This document shows positions 1 through 12,519 of a stretch of DNA of 64,000 nucleotides, one piece after another. Both the position numbers and the translations under genes were made by a program. The DNA comes from Cocos nucifera (taxonomy: Eukaryota; Streptophyta; Magnoliopsida; Arecales; Arecaceae). The notes below the pieces were generated by a model that was not told the DNA's origin, searched no databases, and was given only the letters and a program-made list of their open reading frames with translations. How positions within the stretch are numbered: the stretch's first letter is position 1; every line of letters starts with the position of its first letter. The stretch is from contig QRFJ01000061.1 of NCBI GenBank assembly GCA_006176705.1, forward strand, positions 1,690,989 through 1,754,988, written 5' to 3'.

Positions 1-187
1 AGCAAGATCAGTTGTAGAAGTGCTTGAGCATTATTCTCACTGAAAGTTTTCAGAATTATAATGACAGTCTCTCTCTCCATGATGGTGATTGTAGAGCAAA
101 ATTTTCAAAGCAAATGCTTCTGAGGAATTGTTTTTAAAATATGTACAGGTTTTCTCTGAATGCATTATCTTTACTTTTTTTAAACAG

Positions 188-1467
188 ATACATGGTGAAA
201 CAGTGCGGCATCATACAACTCTGCAGGACAAGGCAAAGAGGCTTCTGGAGGTTCAAAGTTTGGTTTGGCAGAGGATAGATAAGATGTTTCAAAGTGCTAG
301 ATGCCTGGTTACATTTCTTAGCAATTCACAATTTTAGATACAAGGTGCCTCTTTTTTCTCATTAATATGCTATGCTGTATGTTTATTTAGGGAGGCTTAT
401 ATCCTTTGTTGCCTATAGCCAAATTATGCATAGCTTATAAGATTTCTGATCAAACATGTGCTTGTGACATCGTTGGTACAACTAGGGCTCCATTTGGCAT
501 CACTTCCAGTTTCCAATTTTCAGTTTTTGTTTTCAAAAATACAAATGGATGCAAAAATCGTGTTTGGTAACCCAAGTTTGATTTTCCACTTTTGTGAAAA
601 CCCTTTCTCAGTTTCTAGAAACCATGGGAACTAGAAAATGTGGTGTTCAAAGTTTTTGAAAACCAATACCACTCACAGCCGCCAGCTCTGCCGCTACTGT
701 CTTCACCACTACCATTGACGCTACCGCTAAACCCAACCCAAGGGACTATGAAACAAGTTTTTTGTTTTATTTTATTTGTAAGACAAACTGGTTTTAATTT
801 TTTAAAAAACTGAAAATTGAAAAGCGGAAGCGATGCCAAAGACTACCTTAGTCTAGAACTAGTTTCTTCTATACCATTGATTTTATGAGAAAAGCATGGC
901 AATGGTGATAATCTTGACAGGTAAAATCATTTGAAAGGAAGAAAAAGATATATCATGAAGATCTGTTGTTTAACAAGGTAGGATGCAATATGTTCACATT
1001 GTTAGATAGCAGAAATAGGCTTCCTAAACTTGCATAAAGGACAAATTGATAGTTGCTAACCCTCACGTGATACTGCTGTTATATTTTCATTCCAGGACTC
1101 CTATATATGTTCACCATAGAGATGTCCATGTCATGTTCAGATTTCAGCAAGTGGCAGTAGATTTCTTGACAGCTTTTGACACTTTGCTGCACATTGGCCG
1201 TATTCCCTGATAGATCCTTCAGCAGGTGATGGATTGTCTGCTAGAGATTGGGATAAAGTAACAAGAGACCATATACTTGCCTGGGAAGATCGGTATAAAA
1301 ATTTTGTCATACATCCCTATAATTCAGAGGAGTTATGGTGTGATAATGCTCTCCAAAGTGCAAGAGCATTTTTACCCATAGGATGTCCCTGGCAGGCTTG
1401 TGGAGACCTCCTAGAGGATGCAGATGTTTCAGTGAGGGATGGAGAGTTTTTGGTGCAACCAGGATGA
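188..1467 (+). pseudogene. Frame-broken C-terminal part of an unrecognised plant gene
   Basis: Three stretches look like exons. 188 to about 304, after a pyrimidine-rich acceptor, reads IHGETVRHHTTLQDKAKRLL and continues to a tryptophan-containing segment. 921-977 lies between CAG and GT and reads VKSFERKKKIYHEDLLFNK. 1096-1467 contains HHRDVHVMFRFQQVAVDFLT and, in another frame, a long hydrophilic C-terminus (LSARDWDKVTRDHILAWEDR to GEFLVQPG, stop at 1465-1467). The frames do not join. After the 977 donor the next exon in phase meets a stop, and the FRFQQ frame stops just before the SARDWDK frame opens. Either this is a recent pseudogene, or there are assembly indels, or I have a junction wrong. 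A poly(A) signal follows. I do not recognise the family; the density of charged and aromatic residues argues for once-coding sequence. The gene would start left of the window. Confidence 0.4.
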
Positions 1468-1628
1468 GCCTGCTGCTTCTTTTCAGCCTTCTCTTTTATG
1501 CAATGTTTTCAATGTCCATCAGTCAATGTGTAACGACCACGTCGTCACCAGTTTTGTCCATTCTGTTTTCTTTTGTTTCTTTCCCTGAGCCTTAAGGCGT
1601 GCTGGCCTTTTCTTATAAGCCCTTGAAC

Positions 1629-1634
1629 AATAAA
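1629..1634 (+). terminator. Poly(A) signal AATAAA of the left-edge gene
   Basis: AATAAA lies about 160 bases downstream of the putative stop at 1467, a usual plant 3'UTR distance. It supports 1467 as a genuine, or formerly genuine, gene end. Confidence 0.45.
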
Positions 1635-1649
1635 ACGAGTCTTTAAGAA

Positions 1650-3214
1650 AGCAGCAGTGAAACATCTGCGAGCATTTGACTCGATATTTGTTTTGCTTAG
1701 GGATGACTCGCAAATGGAACTGAGCTTGAGCATGTCCAACGCCAGAAACAATTTTCAAGCTGGGTGTGTGATTTTTGGCCAAACTTTTCCTGTTTTCAGC
1801 TAAATTGATTCAGTATTTGCATGTCATATAAATGTTGCAGGAAGTTATCTCAAAAATTTGATTTGACAAGTGGCAGGTTCATGTTTAATATGCATTAAGA
1901 ATATTAGAGCAGATTTGCAGTGGTGCTGCCTGTGATAGACTTAGCTTAAGCCGCTGACATTCAGTTTGGACGAATGCTCTCTTTAGTCGTTTCAGTTTGA
2001 TGGCCTTCTTTCCGTTAAGAGTTCCCGGTTATTGATTCAGCTGATGATCTTCTTTTTTTTTTCTTCTCATTTTGAACATCCATACCTCTTGATTCTGCCT
2101 CTTGATTCTGAAGGGTGAGATCCATCTAAAGCGTGTAGGTCAGTTAGGTGGATGGTCATGGTTATTGGCTGTATCGGAGGTGGTACCATTATTTTGTTGT
2201 TCAAGTAGTTAAAATAGAATTCTTTTTTGGACTATGGTATTTGAGAATCGCCATCAATGCCATCTGAGATAATTCTTTATAAATAGTCAATTAAGAATTC
2301 TTAGATGATGTACCACTAGTATATCTGTGATGCAGTTGTGTAGGACATAATTAGCGTGAGCAGAATAGATTAGCAATAATGATTGGTTATTTTATTGCCG
2401 AAAACGGATGGTCAATTTTTCAAGAAAAACAACTTTTTTTTATTTTTACGATACTTCATCTTAATTACCATTAATCTAAGTTGTTAGAAAAATGAAAACG
2501 GACGACTTGGTACTAAGTGTCCTTTCACTGCCAACCAGCATCATCTGGCAAGAACGCGCAAGAACGACCAAACAGAAACGGCAACTTGTCTATCTTATTT
2601 TATATTTTGAAAGAGAGGAACATGATTGTTGACGCTCTCTAAATTAAATTAGAAGAATTTCTATTTGAAAAGTAGGTCGCGCTGGAATGCATAAAAGAGA
2701 GGTCCAAACTTACAACAACCTCACCCTTAAGCATCATGTTCAAGTGGCCCATTTGGCCAGTCTAGAACCAAAATACACCAATGCATACGAAAACCAACAT
2801 CAACCACTCCACAAATGCAACACTCCACAAATGCAACAGACCGAGTTGCATTTAACTCTTAATGCTACTCCCCCTTCCTCGTATGCTTGCATCTCTTTTG
2901 CCCTGGATTTGTGCTGTGAATACTCTGTCAACACAACGTCAAGCTTCAAGGTGAAGACTCCGAGATGATGATTGATTACCTGTCGAAAATGAATTACTTT
3001 GATGATTGATATGATCTAACTTTGAGTCAGACATGGAGATTAAATGTATGAAATTTTTAGTCACATGATCATCCACATTACACTTAAGTAAAGAAGGAAA
3101 TATTCTGCAACACTTGAGTGCTGGTCACGATCGCATCAAAGAAAAAAATATTCTTGTAGACCAGACCAATGTGCAAGAACCTCAAGTAGTTTCTACATTT
3201 GCTGACTGACATTT
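1650..3214. other. Intergenic, nothing recognised
   Basis: AT-rich sequence with stops in all frames. The 93-residue reading frame at 2687-2968 has composition unlike a protein domain and no recognisable motif. A short direct repeat (cactccacaaatgcaaca) occurs at about 2806-2835. I see no gene or transposon terminus. Confidence 0.5.
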
Positions 3215-3290
3215 TTATTTTTTTGATACATGTGGGCAGTCACACTATTCTAATATGAGAGTAGCCCATAAAATTAGAGTACAAAAGATT

Positions 3291-3720
3291 TCAAGAGCTG
3301 TGGACATAACTTGCCCCATCTCCAGGCCTAGTCATCGGAGTGCTCTGCCACATATAATGCGATTCAATCTGCTGTGCTGTTCGCCTCCTGGTAAACATGC
3401 CGGACCAATATTGTAACAAAGAGATAAAGAGTGGTCTAGATGTTACGAATGAGCATTTGGGTTTCCAGCTACTTTGTATTGTCCCGGATCCATCCAATGA
3501 TGATGGTAAAATCTTGCTCAATGAAAATTCTCTCCGTTCACAACTCATGCCTGGCCAAGATAATGCTCGTCTAGATGGCATAAAGCTCAGCTTCTAGTGC
3601 TGAAGGCTTAAAGACATAAGAGCCCATTGCCACCAACATCCTGGCATTCGGGCCCCGAATAATAAAGCTTCAACCACCCCTTCCATCCTTGAGACAGCCA
3701 TCAAAATTCACCTTGACAAA
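3291..3720 (-). pseudogene. LINE RNase H domain, degenerate
   Basis: On the minus strand near 3715 the reading VKVNFDGCLKDGRGG matches the DGA/DGS start of plant LINE RNase H. EAELYAI follows near 3590, and HVYQEANSTAD near 3385 matches the late histidine/asparagine/aspartate motif. Stops occur between the motifs. The domain abuts the 3' T-run, as expected for the element's end. Confidence 0.75.
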
Positions 3721-4079
3721 CCTTGAAGAAGGGGGCTCCTAGAAAATGAAAATAACCTTCTGGATCACTACAGCAGCAGCATCGAAGTCCCAAAAAATAG
3801 GGGCATCAAGGAACGAGCCAGTAATGTCGAAATAGCTATACTCTGTAGCTAAGTAGATGGCTCTTTCCAACATCCGGTGTATAAGCACCACCTCACCTTG
3901 GAAGACTAAGCTATTTCTGGAAAGCTAGATCTGATAGACAATATAAGCCATTATATCCCCATTGGTGGAGGTCATCCTCTCAGCTATATTTTGATAGATC
4001 GCACGCAGGAAGGATTCCAACCAAGGGCTACTACTCACCTCCCAATACTAGCCTCCCGCCCTCCAAATCAGCCTCGCCT

Positions 4080-4999
4080 TTAGACAATGCATAATAGCAT
4101 TCTCCGTCGACTCATCTACCAGCCCGCAGATCGAACATAAAATCGAAAGCTCCATATCCCTATCTTTGAGAAGCATGAGCATTGGAAGCCGGTCCAATGC
4201 AAGCTTCTAGAGAAAGAGCTCACTTTGAGGTGGACAACCGCTCTCCAAATCCAAGCAGTCTCAATCTTTCTATCCATTGTCGGCCTGCACATCTCGAACA
4301 GGTCTCTCAAGGGGATGCTAGGGCAATAAGATCGATCCCACACCCTTAATTCCTAGCTGTGATGAACCAGAATCAGAGTGACGAGGATCCAAATAGCGAG
4401 CATACCACCAAATAAATAGTGATATCCCAAGCTCTCCAGCCCCTACCATCGATAGTGAACAAGTCATCGAAATGCAGATGATCATCCACCTTGCTGCTAG
4501 TGTAGGTCTACCAGTGGAAAAGGGGTAGGCTAAAGATTCAAGCATCCTTGCTCACATCCACCAAAGTTCCATCCCTAATCAACCATTTAACCTATACTAA
4601 AATAGTAGGTCCGTAAGTACAAATCTTCTTCCAGATGGAGTAGCCATGAGAAGATTTGATGTAGGATCCCTGACTTCACATCCCATATCGGGCCCTCATC
4701 ATCCTACTCCACAAGCAGTCCTACTAAATAAGAAATCTGACAGTATGTTTGGCAATCATGATGGCCTTCCTCTTGACCAATAAAAGCTGAATTTCCAGAC
4801 TTCCATCCCTCATAGGCTAGCAGATCGCCATCCAAGATAGCAGGTGGATCCCATGCCCATAATGCCCCGAGCCCCATAGGAAGTTTCGGACCCGTTGCTC
4901 CAACCCTTTAAGACAAGAACTTGATACAATCATATTTGCCAAGAGGTACATTGGGATGGAGCTAAGCACCGATTGTACAAGAATCTTCTTGCCCAACAT
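4080..4999 (-). pseudogene. LINE ORF2 C-terminal RT region and zf-RVT module, degenerate
   Basis: The minus-strand frame 4999-4817 reads KKILVQSVLSSIPMYLLANM and then RNFLWGS, the conserved stretch following the thumb in plant LINE ORF2. The 4343-4116 area gives, across frames, HLKVSSFSRSLHWTG-like and LCSICG-like segments matching the cysteine and tryptophan pattern of the zf-RVT module, ending near WRAGG at about 4060. Frameshifts interrupt it. Confidence 0.7.
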
Positions 5000-5080
5000 G
5001 GAGAGGGTATTGGCTTGCCACCCCTTAAGGCGATCCTAAGCCCACTACTCCATGATTCTGCAATTGGCCCTCCAAAGTTA

Positions 5081-6050
5081 TCATCTCGTGATAGAAACAT
5101 TCGATAGGTCAAGACTCTGATCAGCTTTTCGATCCTCAATATCTCCTAGATCGCTTGCTTTCACATAGGTCTTCATCTTAGGGCTGAAGATGATCACATA
5201 TTTTTGTAGATTCACGAGCTGGCTAGACGTCCGATAATAGGTCTCAACAATAGATGCATAGTACCTTGCATTTCGGACTGAAATCAATCTAATGAGAAGG
5301 TAGTCGTTTGCAAAGAGAAGGTATGAAAGTGGCTAAGCCCTAAGGATAAGCTCGTAGGGCTCTAGCACTAATCCTTGATCCATTGCCCTCAATACTCAAG
5401 ATAAAGTATCAGCACACAAAATGAATAGGTAAGGAGAGAGGGGCAACCTTGGCAAAGCCCGACTATCAAATAGAAGAACTTCATCGGGACACCATTAATC
5501 AAAATAGCTAAACTCAAGGTTTTTATGCAATCCACGATCCAATCGATCCACCTCTTTTGGAAGCCAAATCATCCATCAAAGAAAATGCTGGCTTATCGAA
5601 TCATATGCTTGCTCTATGTATAGCTTGATCGCCATGAGGCTTCGATGAACGGATGCTCGCTGAAGATCATGCATAAACTCTTGGATAAGCAAGATATTAG
5701 GTGATGCACTGACCACTAAGAAAATCATCATGCTTCGGGCTAATCAGATGAGGCACAATTGGCTTCAATCAACCGATCAAGATCTTGGTACACATCTTAT
5801 AAAGAGTAGTGTAGAGGCTTTGGTCTGAAGTATCTCGAAATTGATGCATTTGACCACTTTAGAATGAAAGTGATCAGTGTCTTCTTCCATTCCTCCAAAA
5901 TACCTTAGGACTCGATTCTTAAATACCATCTGCACTGTCTCCACCACCTCCCGTTTGACAATAGACCAATACCGACAAAAGAAGAGTAGGAAAAAACCAT
6001 ATGGCCCAGAGGCTTTATCCTCTTCGAGAGACTAGAAGGCTTCATGCACC
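5081..6050 (-). pseudogene. LINE reverse transcriptase core, degenerate
   Basis: Recognisable pieces in order on the minus strand: a PLGHMVFSYS-type segment near 6000; SPYLFILCADTLS near 5420; the catalytic box near 5310 reading LLFANDYLLI where FADD is expected, so the first catalytic-box aspartate is asparagine; then RNARYYASIVETYY and SSQLVNLQKYVIIFSPK, the usual stretch after the active site in plant LINEs. Several in-frame stops separate these pieces. The altered box and the stops make an active enzyme impossible. Confidence 0.8.
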
Positions 6051-6700
6051 TTCTCGGCAAACATCGGACGAGTCAGGGCTTCATTCTTCTGATCAGAGAC
6101 ATAGGTTACAGGCTAAACCCCTTGGAAGGAAATGTCCCCGTCCAAAGATGCCATCCAATGAGACCTGAAGAACTAGAATATCTACTTCCTGATCTCCTCA
6201 CTATCATCCATAACTCAACCATTACTCTTCTTTAGTTACCTAATACGATTGGCAGACCTTCGGATCATAATAGATTGACGAAAAAATTTAATATTTTGGT
6301 CGTCCTTCCTAATCCACTGAATCCTAGACTTCTTTCTCTACAGTGTCTCCTGCTATCTCAGCAATAAATGGTGCACCAAGAGCTTATGACGAATCTTCTT
6401 CAAATCAAGCTTTTGGAGGTGTTCTCTTGATCCTTCTTCAACTATAGCTCCATAATGTCTACCTTCATCCCTTCGATTTGCCTGAAGATATCATCAATCT
6501 CAAGATAGTTTCATGAAAGATGTTTGACTAACTCCAACCTTCAGGTCATCTAATATCTTGCATCCCTACAGACCGATATCCTATACACCTTCTAAATTAG
6601 GTCCTATGATATAGGACAGAACTTCTGGAACCTAAACGTGATACTGAGCAAGCGTAGACTGGCTGGCTATTTCCAGCTTGACTACTATTATGCATATTAA

Positions 6701-8269
6701 CGTTTTTTTTTTTTCCTTGAGGGCTATATTATTGCCCTGAGGCTATTCAAAGAAAAGACTTGAACTCTCAAGGACTATATTATTGGCCTAACTTATACCA
6801 AAAGGACATGATCATACTTTTCCAGTGGCATCTTGTCCATCGAGTTACCTGATCACAGCCAGACAAATATATAGGTGGTCCCTTTCAATATTCTTCTTAT
6901 TTATATCACTTGGACCATATCATGTGCCTTGCCCTGGCTGAAACATACAAAGCCAAAAGGAGGCTTGATGCGGCCACCAAACTAAATAGCAACAAATCAA
7001 GAACCACCGTGCGCCTTGCCAAGGTTTCAATAACTCCAGCGTCCCCAGAAAACTGACCCCCTCTGGAACCTTTAAATACCAGAATAATTAAAGCAATCGC
7101 CGTTATCTGCTCTGGAGTGTGGACAGAATTTTATGAAAATAAAATATTATTTATTATATTAATGGCTGTAAGCAGCCGTTGTGGAAGGAAGAAAATCTGC
7201 TGATAATAATAAAAAATAACATTTTTGATAAATCATCTTGCAATAGTGTGCAACTTATAATTTGCAAACTATTATTTTATTAAATAAGTAGTGGAAATAA
7301 TGAAAACTCTCGGAGGTGACCGAGGGCTTTTGAAGAGAACCATCCCAATGCCCGTATTTGTTTCCCTTTTATCATTCCCCCGTGTTGCACCTGCTAAATA
7401 CTAATTATTTAAAACCTTAGTAAATAATAGGCCTGCTCTGGAAATTTGGTACCATCTTGCCAAAAATAATAGAAAAATTAATGCTTTGTCTCTTCTAACA
7501 CCTTCGAGAAACTTGTTCAACTCATGGGTTTCTCTGAATGGTAGGTTAGAAGCAAAGCTGGCATTTGGACCCTTCATAAACCACAAATCCATCATATGTG
7601 GTGCCCAAAAATTAGGTCATAAACCACATATATATGGGGTACCCAAAAATTAGGTTTAAACAACTTCGAGCAAGATTATTTGGTAAACATAGCAGCATCC
7701 GAAACAATAATATAATCTGTTCTGTTCAATCGGATTTACAATTGCTACTGTTAACAATTATAGCAAAAAAATAACATACAATAACAAAAGATCAACAACA
7801 TCCTTTTGCTTAAAGAATGCATTTTAATTAAAAAATATTAAATAAATCAATAAACTATAAACATATAAAATTAACTATTTTATTCTTATTATATTATGGG
7901 TCATTACAATTGGATAATGATCGTCATCGTTATTTGAAATCTTTTGATGTACGTATATGTATGTATGTCTGTGTTGTTAAAAAAAGAGCGGCCGGACTCA
8001 AAGGAAGGCAACAAGAGCAGTTATTTTTGTTTTAACGAAACTTTGCCATCAATGATGGTCCCAAAAGATCCTTGAGATCTCTGGGGTGTGGAAGAAAGAG
8101 ATAAATTGGACTTCTTTTCAGTGAAGCTGCAACACAAGGAATATGGAAAAAGCTGGTGACGCTGACTCGCGTACCGGGGAAATAAGAGAGAGAAATAAAA
8201 GTATCCCAATAACCAAGTCGATCAAAGGACGCCGAGGGATGATCTTCGCCGTCCGGTGGGAATCGGACG
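6701..8269. other. Intergenic, nothing recognised
   Basis: AT-rich sequence without coding signature. A local duplication of about 20 bases around the string cccaaaaattaggt occurs at 7602-7615 and 7643-7656. No terminal repeats or conserved frames were seen. Confidence 0.5.
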
Positions 8270-8515
8270 GCTGAGAATGTGCACCGGGGACCCGGCGGAC
8301 GACCGGTGGTCGCGCATGCGTACTGGGGCCCGCACGGCGGCCCTTTTTTTGGGGAGGAGGAGGGCCGTGATCACGTGACGTGCTTCTTTCGTCGTTTTCT
8401 TCCCGCTCTATCTGGTGGTGGTGGGACCCACGGCCAGGGGGTGCAAGGGACCTCAGGCTCTGGGTTGGGGTCCGGTCGGAGGGGTTTGGTCTCGGCCTAG
8501 TATAAAGTGGGGTCG
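8270..8515 (+). promoter_or_regulatory. GC-rich promoter-like block with G-box and TATA box
   Basis: A sharply GC-rich island stands in AT-rich surroundings. It holds an ACGT-core G-box (CACGTG, 8372-8377) overlapping a second ACGT (TGACGTG), and a TATAAAG at 8501-8507. The order fits a plant promoter facing right, but the expected transcript runs straight into the TA repeat and the N gap, so no gene can be attached. The 73-residue frame across it is glycine/arginine-rich low complexity and is probably not coding. Confidence 0.35.
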
Positions 8516-8527
8516 AGGGCTGTCAAT

Positions 8528-9679
8528 AATTTATATATATATATATGTACATATATGTATATGTATGTTGTATTATACATAATACAAATATAACTATATA
8601 TATATATATATATATTACATATATGTATATTATATATATATATATATATATATAATATTATATATATATATATATATTATATATAATATATTCTGTATGT
8701 ATAATGGTGACAATATGTATATGTAATATATATATATTATATATTATACTATATTAATAAGTACTATATTATTAAATAATATTATATATATGTAATATTA
8801 ATAAGTATAATAGTTCTATATGTATATTAGATTTATATATATAATATATTATTATATGTATATAATATATATACATATATATATATATAGATATACATTT
8901 TATGATAACATATATACTTTTATAACATATATGATAGTATATAATAATATATATACTACTGTATAATTATTAAATAAAATATATGTATACTATTATTATA
9001 GGTTAGATATATATACATAATATGATCATATTAATATATATAATACTATAGTAAATATATATGTATTCATATGTATGTCATAATATATATATACTATATA
9101 CTATGTATGTTATATATATATATATATATTATATCGCATATGTATGTATATATATATATTATATATATATATATATAGTTATATATACATATGTATTGTA
9201 ATATATATATGTATATATATTATTATATCATACAGTACTATATAAAATGTATGTATAGTACATATATATATTACATACATATTATGTAATTATATACTAT
9301 ATATATACATACATTATGTATGTATAATATATATATTATACTTACTATGTATGTATAGTAATACTATTAATATTACATACATATGTATGTATATATATAA
9401 TATACTACATATAATGATCATATTATTAAATTACTATATAAATTTTATATATAAATATTATATATATATATTATATCTTATATATTATATATTATAATAT
9501 ATTATATATATATATATATATTATATATTATTAATATATATATATTTATACATATGTATTATTATATTATATATATACATATGTATACTATATATATATA
9601 AATATGTATATCATAATTTTGTATAATATTATATATATATACTTTATATATTATAGTATATATGCTATATATATATGAC

Positions 9680-9717
<38 letters not shown>

Positions 9718-9730
9718 ATATATATATAAT

Positions 9731-9767
<37 letters not shown>

Positions 9768-9901
9768 ATAATACATATGTATGGTATTATTATATATATA
9801 TAATATGTATGTATATAGTATAATATATATAATATATATATATATACATAATGTATGATAATTATATTATACTATATATATACCATATGTATGATATATA
9901 T

Positions 9902-9944
<43 letters not shown>

Positions 9945-10899
9945 ATACATATGTATATATATATATATACATATGTATATATATATTATATATACATATA
10001 GATACATGACATACACACACCACACACGACACACACATATATATATAGATAAATATATACACAAACACATATATATACACAATATATATACATAATATAT
10101 ATATATACATACAGTACATATAATACACATATATATACTATACAACATTACATATATATATAATTACATGATATACATACACGTATACACATATACATAT
10201 ACATATAACTCTACATAATATTTATAATATATGTATGTAGGTTATGTACTTTGTTATGTATTGATTTTTAGTATATATATATACACATCATATGTATATA
10301 TTATATATATAATATATATATATATAAACTCATTATCTAGATATGCATATGTAGATACATCAACAAACACACACACACACACACACACACACAACACACA
10401 CATATATATACCATATATATACTACATATATATATATAACATACAAGTACCAATGATCATATAAATACTATCATACATACATATATATATTATACATCTT
10501 ACCATCTCCACTATTACATATACATATACACTATAACATACATAATACATACATTAATATATATACTATATAGTATGTATGTAGTATGTATGTATGTATG
10601 TATATGTATATAATGTATATATGTTAATATTATATAATACCTATGTATTCTATATATATGTATATATATATGTATGCATTACTGTATGTATGTATGTATG
10701 TATACTATCGATATACTCTACCATACTTATAGTATATATAAATATAATATATATATATATAATATTATATATATAGTATGATATAATATATATATATATA
10801 TATATATATAATAGTACTATATATATATATAATATATATATAATAATACGGATATATAATATATACGGACTAATATATGATATTAATATATGTAATATA

Positions 10900-10936
<37 letters not shown>

Positions 10937-10985
10937 ATATATATATATATAAAGTATAAATATATATATTACTAATATTATAATA

Positions 10986-11028
<43 letters not shown>

Positions 11029-11030
11029 AT
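8528..11030. repeat. 2.5-kb degenerate (TA)n / (TATG)n satellite-like tract
   Basis: Almost pure alternating A/T with scattered TATG, ATAC and ACAC units; an (AC)n run sits at about 10367-10400. The alternating purine-pyrimidine pattern runs to the assembly gap. Open frames inside it (tyrosine/isoleucine strings) are artefacts of the repeat. Confidence 0.95.
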
Positions 11031-11055
11031 NNNNNNNNNNNNNNNNNNNNNNNNN
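11031..11055. other. Assembly gap (25 N)
   Basis: Run of 25 undefined bases at the edge of the TA tract. Its true length is probably unknown, because a fixed-size placeholder is common. Confidence 0.98.
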
Positions 11056-11326
11056 AGAGAGAGATGAGGTAAGGATTTTCTCCAATAATTTAATCGCTTT
11101 TTAAGAAAAAATTCAAAGATAAGAGGAATCATATGGTTTAAATAAACTTTCTTATGACGTCAATTATTTGATGAATTACCAAAAAGAGACACTTTTTCTC
11201 TGATTTAGCGAGTCTTTTGTAACTTTCTTTTTTTTTTTTTCCCTGGCTTCTTGGTACTAACTCTTGGCTCGTTGATAAGCATCTCCAGCTGCTATCATTT
11301 CAACAACTTTTCCCTTATCAACTAGA
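11056..11326. other. Short flank between gap and LTR element
   Basis: Ordinary AT-rich sequence with a T-run near 11228-11241. Nothing recognised. Confidence 0.5.
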
Positions 11327-11331
11327 GTATT

Positions 11332-12383
11332 TGTTGACGCAGAATTTGATCATCGTCGGAATCAGTTGGAGCGGAGATGGATGAGGTTACCGTCAGAGAC
11401 CTGCAAAATAAAGTCCCATCCGAAGTCGATGGAGGGTGGCTTCGGTGGGACCCTCCGATGATCAAATCAGTTCTGACCAACAGGAATGAAATACTCGGGA
11501 ATGAGTTCCACAGAGCTTAGAGAAGAAGAGGAGAGTTTAGAGCTTAGAGTTAGCGTATCTGAAGGATCCTTTTTATAGGCGGAGCTTAATGGTAACAGCT
11601 ATAGCCGCATGGTGGTGGGCCGCTCGAGATCCGATGGAGTCAATCTTGGGGGAGGCGCCGTCTGCAGCGCCGCGTGCAATGGATTGATGGTGATAGTCAT
11701 CGCCGCCTGGTGGCGGATTGCTGTCGCTTGCAATGGACTGATGGTGATGGCTGCAACTATCTTGATACTGAGCCATTCGAGGTCGAATGAAGGGTTGAAG
11801 AGCTTTGACGTGTACCTATTTTGGAGGAGTTCGGACTCCCGAAGGGAACATGGCTGGAGAGGGACGCCTGGGAGGAACAATAGCTAAAGAAGCCCGGGAG
11901 GAGTTCGACTTTCGTAGGGGTTCGTCTGAATGAGGGATCCAGGAATCTGACTGAAGGAGGTGTCTGGGAGGAGTCCGGCTCTTGGAGAAGTCCAGTCGAG
12001 GGGATGTTTGGAGGGAGTTCAGCTCTCGCGGGAGTCAGACTGAAACTTGGCTACTGAGGAGTTCAGTTGAATGAAGGAGTTTGGCTCAGGCCCGGCTGCG
12101 GAGAGTCCGATTGGAGCTCGACCGTTGAGGAGTTCGGTCGGATGAAGGAGTTAGGCTCAGGCCCGGCTACGGAGAGTTCGACTGGAGCTCGGCCACTGAG
12201 GGGTTCGGCCAGGGTGCAACCGTTGAGGAGTTCGACCGAAGGGGGAGCTCGGAGGGAGTTCGGCTCAGGCCCGACCACGAAGAGTCCGAAGGAGCTCGAC
12301 CGCTGAGGTTCTTCTGTGGCTACCAGTTGCATTAGGCTGAGCATCGAACTGAACTTCGATGGGAGCGGAGTTTATCCCCAACA
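11332..12383 (-). repeat. LTR (3' LTR in element orientation)
   Basis: Direct partner of 14906-15956, with visible scattered substitutions. It contains imperfect internal repeats at about 12080-12310 built on gagttcggtcggatgaagga and ggctcaggcccg units. TG and CA ends are intact. Confidence 0.9.
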
Positions 12384-12398
12384 ATAGTCCCCGTACTT
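12384..12398 (-). promoter_or_regulatory. Polypurine tract of the Gypsy element
   Basis: Minus-strand AAGTACGGGGACTAT directly abuts the LTR TGTTG start. The purine block is short but correctly placed. Confidence 0.5.
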
Positions 12399-12519
12399 CT
12401 GAGTTCGAAACTTGAAGGAAGGGAGTGCAGAAAAGGTGGCTGCCTAAGTCCTCTTTTGGGCTCCATGCTGGTTGAGGTTGAAGCTCGGGGGAGGTCTCAT
12501 CTCCCACTGAGATTGATGC

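Larger units (their letters stand above)
3215..6700 (-). mobile_element. Decayed non-LTR retrotransposon (LINE, L1/RTE-like plant type)
   Basis: Read on the minus strand, the order is reverse transcriptase (about 6050-5280), RT C-terminal region (about 5140-4817), zinc-binding RVT module (about 4545-4080), then RNase H (about 3720-3290). A T-rich run at about 3214-3226 on the plus strand corresponds to the 3' poly(A) tail. That order, with RNase H at the end, is the plant L1 ORF2 layout. All frames are broken by stops and shifts, so it is inactive. I do not recognise an endonuclease domain towards 6.7 kb, so the 5' end is probably truncated and that boundary is approximate. No target-site duplication was identified. 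Confidence 0.85.

Noticed and set aside
9867..10776. Several open frames of 60-90 codons within the TA tract
   Set aside because: They encode only Tyr/Ile/Cys/Val strings from TATA and ACAC repeats; artefacts of low complexity.
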